A DNA stretch of 64,000 nucleotides from Agelas oroides. Taxonomy: Eukaryota; Porifera; Demospongiae; Agelasida; Agelasidae. Below the pieces are notes generated by a model. The model had not been told where the DNA came from. It ran no database searches and worked only from the letters and a program-made list of their open reading frames with translations. Shown one piece after another: positions 57,112 to 64,000 of this stretch. Location: NCBI GenBank assembly GCA_949130485.1, contig OX422190.1, positions 9,806,444-9,870,443 of the forward strand, given 5' to 3'. The position numbers were made by a program, and so were the translations under genes. Position 1 is the stretch's first letter; the number at the start of each line of letters is the position of its first letter.

Positions 57112-60100
57112 ATGAGGTGCCTTGTTGCTGTAGCAGTTGTGTTGAGTTTGTTGTCTGGGTGGAGTTGTGCCCAGGCTCCTGGAGATGTACAGACATTCTG
57201 TACAGAAACTCTTCCTAGTGTTGGAGTGAACATTCTGGACTATCCTCCTGAGGTCAAGCCTCTGATGGACTCACGCCACTATCGGCAACTGCTGCCTCCA
57301 AACACGGGAGCAGTCTGGCAAACAGTGGACAATGATAACAATAATCCGAGCAACATTAGAACCAGTGTAAGTTAAAAACAAGTAAAATAGGTAGTAAATG
57401 TATTTGGCTCACTTTAACCTTCTTTCTTCTCTGCATCATTAAACACAGAGGAGTCCTATGTATACTGCCTGTTTTAGATTGACTTTAATTTGAGAGCATT
57501 ATATTTGCTAATAAAATGTCCAATTGTGCAGCAAAAAGTATGAAATTAATGTATAACAGGTCAAAACTACCGATGTTTGAATTAAATGCACAAACAGATA
57601 TTATTCTCTTAATTCTTTACAGTGGACCCAGGGTAGCAGTAGCTCCTGCAGGGTGACTGTTATAGTGTGTGGGTTTTCAGCTGGCACTCAAGACAACTGG
57701 TTAATCAGTCAGCATATCAGTAGGATGGTTAATGGAACTGCACTGCGACAAGTCACTGTGCAGGTGGATTTTATAATGAACACTTGCGATATAGAAAACA
57801 ACTGTCGTCGGTCATTTGCTATCCAAAAATACGAGACTTCAACCATCAACACAACAGCAGCTAGTAATCTCAGCAACTATGAGTTTGTTGGTCGGATAGT
57901 CCCCAGAGATGGCAGTGGTACTGTCAGAGAAAATGGCTCAGTAAATATAAACTTTGCCACAGACTCAGAAGCAACTGGTTTCTACTTGGGTATTCAGGAT
58001 GAGACTTCATGCATAGTCATTCACCGAGTGCTGGTATTTTACTATGTGTGTCCTGCAGTGACCTCTGATTTGATAACTCGTCCAGAGACAATAGCACCTA
58101 TCATCGGTGGTACTGCACCACCAGCTCAGGTGGTTGGACAGTGTGTTGAAAATGCAAGTCCAGAGAATGGAGTTCAGCCAGGACTCACATGCTCACAGAG
58201 GGGAGTTTGGTCAGTGAATGGTGGTGCTGGGTGTGTGTGTAACCCAGGGTTTCAGTCAACCTCTGATGGTCGCTCGTGTGAGGGTATGTTGTCTGTCTGC
58301 CTGCTTGCCAGTTTACCCACATTCTTACATTTCTTCTCTCTTCCGTCCCTCCAAAGGTTGTGACCCTGGGATGTACCTAGCCATAGATGACACCTGCCTC
58401 CCCTGTCCTGCCAACAGTAACAGTACACAGAGTGGGTTGTCAGAGTGTCCTTGCTTTGAGGGGTACTACAGAGCAATTGGGGACCCTCCAGAAATGAATT
58501 GTACTCGTAAGTATTGTGTTGTTATGTAAAAGCCTTTCATAGTGATGGACACAAATTTTTTACATGTATTGCAGTTGTCCTCTTGCATGTTGAATTAGGG
58601 GTTGGGTTAGTGAAGTTAGGACCAATAACTCTATACTCATGCAGCAGTCATATGATCTGGGAAATTCGAAATTCCTAATTATTTTATTTGCTTCAACTTT
58701 ATGTTTCCACACACACAGAGCCTCCTTCTGCTCCCCGCAACTTGCAAGTGCTCCAAGTGACCAACACAACCACACGACTCAGCTGGGACCCTCCAGTGAG
58801 CAATGGAGGGAGAGATGACCTGGAGTACCAGCTCTCCTATCAGATAGCAACTTCCTCAGAGCCTGTGACCATATATGGTAGAGTCAACATGACTGAGGGT
58901 CAGATCACAGGTCTCAGACCATTCACACAGTACGTGGTGTTTGTGAATAGTGAGAACGGAGTGTCTGCCCAGGACTCTGATGCCAGTGGGAGGACTGTCA
59001 GTGTAAATATCACCACTCTGGAGGGAGGTGAGTTTTGTAGTCTAGACGGCTAGCTACATGTGTGGAAAGATTTGGGGAAAGTGCAAGTACGTTCATAGGC
59101 AAAGGTTGTGGGTTGTTTCTGAAGGATTGAAGTACTGTTGTGCAATAATACAACCTTTCCGTTGCTTCTTACTAGTGCAGAACTTGCTGACAATGATCCA
59201 CTGTACAATGGGTGGGTACTGTGCTGGAGAGAATTGAACTCCTGATTGGGCAGGCAGGGATTAACTGCATAAAGAAATAGACACAGGATACACAAGCCTA
59301 TTCTGTTCATATCTCCTCTTTCGTTCCCATGTACTCCCATTTCCCTCTGTTCTCCTCATCCTCCATCCTCCCTCCTTCAGTTCCCTCTGTTCTCCTCACC
59401 CTCCATCCTCCCTCCTTCAGTTCCCTCTGTTCTCCTCACCCTCCATCCTCCCTCCTTCAGTTCCCTCTGTTCTCCTCACCCTCCATCCTCCCTCCTTCAG
59501 TTCCCTCTGTTCTCCTCATTCTCCATCCTCCCTCCTTCAGTTCCCTCTGTTCTCCTCATCCTCCATCCTCCCTCCTTCAGTTCCCTCTGTTCTCTGTATC
59601 CTCCATCCTCCCTCCATCAGTTCCCTCTGTTCTCTATATCCTCCATCCTCCCTCCTTCAGTTCCCTCTGTTCTCCTCACCCTCCATCCTCCCTCCTTCAG
59701 TTCCCTCTGCGACAGTTTCATTCCAAGTTGATGAAGTTAATGACATTATCACATGGCAGCCTCCAGCTGAGCCAAATGGAGAGATCTTACATTACAACAT
59801 TCGTATATCACAGAATGGGACAGAGGGAGAGGAGTTGGTGCGTGTGGTGACAGGGTTGACTGAAACGAGCTACGATTTATCAACGCTGGGGTTAAGTACA
59901 GGGACATACATGATCCAGGTTGGTTCACTGTTCTTCATTCACAGTATTGATGACTTGTATAATAGTTCTCCCTCACACTGACCGACAGATCCAGGCTGTT
60001 GGTCGTGCAGGAGTTGGAGAGTTCTCACAGCGAATCACACTCACCATTAATGGTAAATGGTTTTAATGAAATTAAGGTTTCCGCATAATTACCAGACCAG

Positions 60101-60802
60101 TAGACTACACAAACAATCCGATCACCAGAATCTGAGATACATGAGGATTCTGAGGAAATGCATGCTTACATTTCCTAATTTAGGCATCGATAACACTACA
60201 TCCTCCAGGTTATTACTACATACAGTGCAGACACACAAAGGTAACCACCAGGTAGTGAGGAAACCCCTTGGCTGTAGGTGAAGTCCCCACTTCATTAACG
60301 GCATACAGCCAATCCAACAATAATCATGAAAATACTATCTTACACAATTAATTTACTGTGTCATTTTTATAGCTGAATTCAACAGTGATGGTACATACAT
60401 TCTCTTCATTTATCTACAGGTTCTTCGTCTCCAACAGTTTATCAGTCTCCAACAGTTTCTCCATCGCCGACAAGCTTTTCATCTTCGACAAGTTCTCACT
60501 CTCTCGTAATTTTGGTTCCTGCAGCTTCAGTTTCTGCAGTCATACTCAGTGTAATGGTATTCTTCTGTATATGTGTCTGTTTAAGAAAGAAACTGCACAA
60601 GAAGCAAAGCAACACAGCAGCAATAGATTCTCCGGAGTATTTTAATGTGGGACCACACCCTACCAGTATTCAAACTGAAGAGAACGTAGCCTATGAGACT
60701 GGTATGCAGTCCATGGACACCAAACCAAATATTGCATATGGTACTGGTATGCAAGGTCACAGTCCACATGCACAGGAGCACAACACCTCTGCCACGGTCT
60801 GA
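57112..60802 (+). CDS. Eph-receptor-like membrane protein without kinase domain (copy A)
   Basis: Exons: 57112-57366, 57623-58283, 58357-58506, 58719-59027, 59701-59918, 59989-60052, 60420-60802; phases agree, 679 aa. Domains: signal peptide (MRCLVAVAVVLSLLSG), Eph ligand-binding-like jelly roll (about 30-245; CRVTVIVCG, QDNWLISQHISR, FIMNTCDIENNCRRSFAI, GFYLGIQDETSCIVIHRV, FYYVCP), Cys-rich EGF/GCC2-like region (CVCNPGF, CDPGMYLA...CPCFEGYYRA), FN3-1 (PPSAPRNLQVLQV...), FN3-2 (ATVSFQVDEVNDIITWQPP), Ser/Thr-rich stalk, TM (LVILVPAASVSAVILSVMVF) and a ~75-residue tail. No kinase, SAM or PDZ motif follows. The tail holds EYFNV, a Grb2-type pYxN motif, and two AY(E/G)TGMQ repeats. Domain order is that of Eph receptors; it may be a decoy or adaptor-type receptor. 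Confidence 0.85.
59341..59700. repeat. Nine-copy 40-bp minisatellite duplicating a splice acceptor
   Basis: Exactly 9 x 40 bp. Each unit starts TTCCCTCTG, the first nine bases of the FN3-2 exon, continues as a polypyrimidine tract and ends CCTTCAG (CCATCAG once). The true exon begins at 59701 with the same nine bases, so every unit carries a complete 3' splice site. Confidence 0.95.
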
Positions 60803-61904
60803 GTCTTGTTAGACACTATTATATTATGCTGTGGACTCAGCATGCATATTGTTTTTGTTTATTTTCTTTTTCAGCTTATTTGTGATACATACTTTGAATT
60901 GGAGTTCGAAATTCTCACTCATGTGTATCACCACTTTAATGTTGCTAGTACCTAAAGGTGGTCTTTACTGTGTGTGAATGAGAGACTAGTAATTAATGCA
61001 CACCTCCAACTATCCACTTAATCTCCAGGTATCCACTTAATCTCCAGGTATCCACTTAATCTCCAGGTAGGCCATTCACTGCAGTGACAAGTTTAGTTTG
61101 TAGTTCCTCCTCAGGACTGCAAGTGACTATAGGTTATAGGATGGAAGGCTGCAATCACATGAAACACATGGATGCTTAGACATCATTATGCATTGTTGTT
61201 TTCTCCTCTTTCCACATTCTGGAGTAAGGAACAGGAACAGGAAACAACAAGGAAACTATCTCTCTGGTTGTTAGCCTCTGTGCACTTATTTGTGATACAA
61301 TCACGTGCTGATAAAGAGAATTTAGACGTTATGAGGCGAAAATAGAGGAAAGTATAAAAAGGCTGGCAGTCATGCGAACCCAGGACACCTGGCTTGTGCA
61401 GCCAGTGCTCTGCCACTGAGTTACGACAACCAGACAACCACCAGACACACAATCCTCCATGTTCTGACGGCACATACTGAGTGGCTGCCAGGTGTGTGAC
61501 TGAGGCATTTCAGTTCCACCTGTGCAGTAAATGTTGATAGTACACTCTAGCCACAGAACTTAATTGCTTGCCACTTAGTAGCTACTGACTCGCAAAGACT
61601 AAATCACACCTCCAAATATCCACTTGATATCCTAGGTGACTCACTACACACTAGACATGTTTTACCAGCTATCCCATGTGTGCATTAATATACTATAAAT
61701 GATGGGACTGGGACAATAAGGCTGCAAATAAGGCTGAAACACATGAAACACAGGAATAATCCATGGCTTAGACGTCATTATTCAACAAGCTAGTGTGCTG
61801 CACAAATACAACCTCCGACTATAACAACACTCAGCCTCAGCTGCATGATTAAAGTGGTCGTAGTATAATGGAGATTGACACAGGAAGCAGACATGTTAAC
61901 TTAC
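60803..61904. other. Spacer between the Eph-like copies
   Basis: No kinase or other coding exon seen on the plus strand. Contains a short triple repeat TATCCACTTAATCTCCAGG (about 61013-61066) and SINE-like sequence near 61361-61530. Confidence 0.6.
61361..61436 (-). mobile_element. tRNA-derived SINE head
   Basis: Minus strand: TAACTCAGTGGCAGAGC (A-box), CTGGCTGCACAAGCCAG hairpin, then GGGTTCGCATG (B-box-like). Looks tRNA-like, but related copies elsewhere and imperfect acceptor pairing favour a SINE. Confidence 0.5.
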
Positions 61905-62460
61905 TAATAATGTTGTCCACATGAACTTCACGATAAATTAACTGATGAGAAATTATACACTGTAACAAATTGTGCCTTTTAGGTCGTGGCAATGGAAATT
62001 TGGGTGTCAGTTTGTGTGTACCATTTTGTAGCTTTACTTAACTATAGACCATGACCACATTACCATCACTAGTTGAAATTACTAACAAGAACATGAACTG
62101 ATGAGAAACTAGTTTTCAACAAACTGTGGCTTCAAAGCCTACGTCACTAAGTATGGTTGTTAGTTTATGGTTTTGTAGCTTTACATTGTAAACTAGACCA
62201 AGGCCATTCGTGACTGGTTCAGTGAATTACTAACAAGAACATTAAGTTTTCTCCTCTTTGTGTCCATTTGTATCAACATGCATTCATTTTGAGTACTGTA
62301 TTACTTTAGAATTTCCTTCCAACAGGGGACTGGCCCAGGATGTTGAAAGGAAAAACTATCGTTGCACTATTGTTGCATGTATTTTGTGTTAGTAGGATAA
62401 GAACTTTCTGTTAGTTTGTGTGAAGATTGTTGCATGTAGTTTGTGTTAATATCTGTGAAG

Positions 62461-64000
62461 ATGAGGTGCCTCATTGCTGTAGCAGTTGTGTTAAGTTTGT
62501 TGTCTGGGTGGAGTTGTGCCCAGGCTCCTGGAGATGCACAGTCATTCTGTACAGAAACTCTTCCTACTTTTGCTGGAGTGAACATTCTGGACTATCCTCC
62601 TGAGGTCAAGCCACTGATGGACTCACGCCACTATCGGCAACTGCTGCCTCCAAACACGGGTGCAGTCTGGCAAACAGTGGACAATGATAATAATAATCCG
62701 AGCAACATTAGAACCAGTGTAAGTTAAAAACAAGTAGTAAATGTTTTACAAGTTACGCAAAGGAAGTTTTTTTTACTCATATAGAGTCTGTAAAATAGTG
62801 AAACACTGTTCGGCTGCCTCACTTTAAGTTTCTGTCTCCTTCTCTGCGTCATTAAACACGGTGGAGTCATATTCCAAACAGCAAACTTGGCTATAAATTT
62901 ATAACTGTTCAAGTGAAATCAGTGGCATAAGAAGATACTTCAGGTTGGGGGGTGTTGTATGCGTAAGCACACAGCAGCAGCAGCTAGGGGGGTCTGGGGG
63001 CATGTCCTTGAATCTTGCTGAGAGGGTTAGTAGTAATTATGGAAAGTTTTAAGCCCTGGTGTGTATGGGATCACAAAATCCTCTTTGGATCTCATGTACT
63101 TCTAGTTGTACAATATGATTATTTTCTCCTTTACAGTGGAACCAGGCTAGCAGTAGTAACTGCAGGGTGACTGTCACAGTGTGTGGGTTTAGAGCTGGCA
63201 CTCAAGACAACTGGATAATCACTCAACACATCAGTAGGATGGTTAATGGAACTGCACTGCAACAAGTTACTGTGCAGGTGGATTTTTTAATGAACACTTG
63301 CGATATAGAAAACAACTGTCGTCGGTCATTTGCCATCCACAAATACGAGACTTCAACCATCAACACAGCAGCAGCTAGAAACCTCAGTAACTACGAGCAT
63401 GTTGGTAAAATAGTCCCCAGAGATGGCAGTGGTAGTGTCATAGAAAATGGCTCAGTAAATATAAACTTTGCTACTGGCTTGGAAACAACTGGTTTCTACC
63501 TGGGTATTCAGGATGAGACTTCGTGTGTAGTCATTCATCGAGTGCTGGTATTTTACTATGTGTGTCCTGCAGTGACCTCTGATTTGATAACTCGTCCTGA
63601 GACAATAGCACCTATCATTGGTGGCACTGCACCAGTTCAGGTGGTTGGACAGTGTGTTGAAAATGCAAGTCCAGAAAGTGGAGTTCAGCCAAGACTCACA
63701 TGCTCACAGAAAGGAGTTTGGTCAGGTGCTGGTTGTGTGTGTAACCCTGGGTTTAAGCCATCCTCAGATGGTCGCTCTTGTGAGGGTATGTTGTCTGTCT
63801 GTCTGTCCGTCCGTCTGCTTGCCAGTGTACCCACTGTTTTATATCTCTCCTTTCTTCCTCTAAAGGTTGTGACCCTGGAATGTACCTAGCCACAAATGAT
63901 ACCTGCCTCCCCTGTCCTGCCAACAGTAACACTACACAGCCTGGACTGTTAGTGTGTCCCTGCTTTGAGGGATACTACAGAGCTGTCGGGGACCCTCCAG
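62461..64000 (+). CDS. Eph-receptor-like protein, copy B (cut by window end)
   Basis: Tandem paralogue of the upstream Eph-like gene with the same exon plan: 62461-62718 (signal peptide, ...NILDYPPEVKPLMD), 63137-63785 (ligand-binding-like domain and start of Cys-rich region), 63866 to beyond 64000 (CDPGMYLATNDTCLPCPANS...). Differences from copy A cluster at scattered residues (SNCRVTVTVCGFRAG, YEHVGKIVPRDG, a shorter GGTAPVQ linker and WSGAGCVC instead of a longer form). Frame and splice sites are intact. FN3, TM and tail are not in the window. Confidence 0.85.

Noticed and set aside
61361..61436. Functional tRNA gene
   Set aside because: A- and B-box-like motifs are present, but acceptor and T arms do not pair cleanly and the segment recurs as part of a SINE-like repeat.

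Overview
The window is animal (metazoan) nuclear DNA. It has GT-AG spliceosomal introns, animal genes (a TDP-43 orthologue, Eph-receptor-like ectodomains, a tandem family of VAMP-type SNAREs, proteasome beta-6, MIIP, a Rab-like GTPase), TTAGGG-type telomeric motifs, long (CA)n tracts and many short inverted-repeat transposons. The kinase-less, divergent Eph-like genes and the repeat-rich small-gene layout suggest an early-branching invertebrate, possibly a sponge. That placement is an inference. Nothing looks prokaryotic or viral. All exon joins were made by eye from reading frame, splice signals and protein similarity.

Layout. (1) 1-7646, minus: TARDBP (TDP-43) orthologue, six complete exons plus a 3' exon that runs off the window. 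Its largest intron holds a hAT transposase gene with two homopolymer frameshifts. (2) 8.1-43.3 kb, plus: a tandem array of seven VAMP/synaptobrevin-like R-SNARE genes with one shared exon plan: exon 1 supplies only the 'AT' of the start codon (except gene 4), a 37-nt exon, a 79-82-nt exon with the zero layer, a 71-80-nt exon, then membrane-anchor exons. Genes 1, 2, 6 and 7 encode a C-terminal transmembrane helix. Genes 3, 4 and 5 lack it and end in a short, partly cysteine-rich tail; genes 4 and 5 also lack the zero-layer arginine. The introns hold a 34-copy 66-bp satellite, a hammerhead ribozyme, telomere-repeat foldbacks and several MITEs. (3) 43.8-49.1 kb, minus: MIIP-like gene, divergent over 96 bp from (4) 49.2-51.8 kb, plus: PSMB6. 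(5) 52.6-56.0 kb, minus: Rab-like GTPase with altered G3/G4 motifs and a CCTIL prenylation tail. (6) 57.1 kb to the end, plus: two tandem Eph-receptor-like genes. The first is complete (679 codons: signal peptide, ligand-binding domain, Cys-rich region, two FN3, TM, short tail, no kinase); the second is cut by the window end.

Themes. Local tandem duplication shaped both the SNARE array and the Eph-like pair. Short hairpin MITEs with 9-bp target duplications are scattered throughout, and one copy seems to have seeded the 66-bp satellite. The most notable system is the SNARE array: loss or skipping of a 3n+1-length TM exon switches the reading frame of the last exon, replacing a membrane anchor with a short W/C-containing tail.
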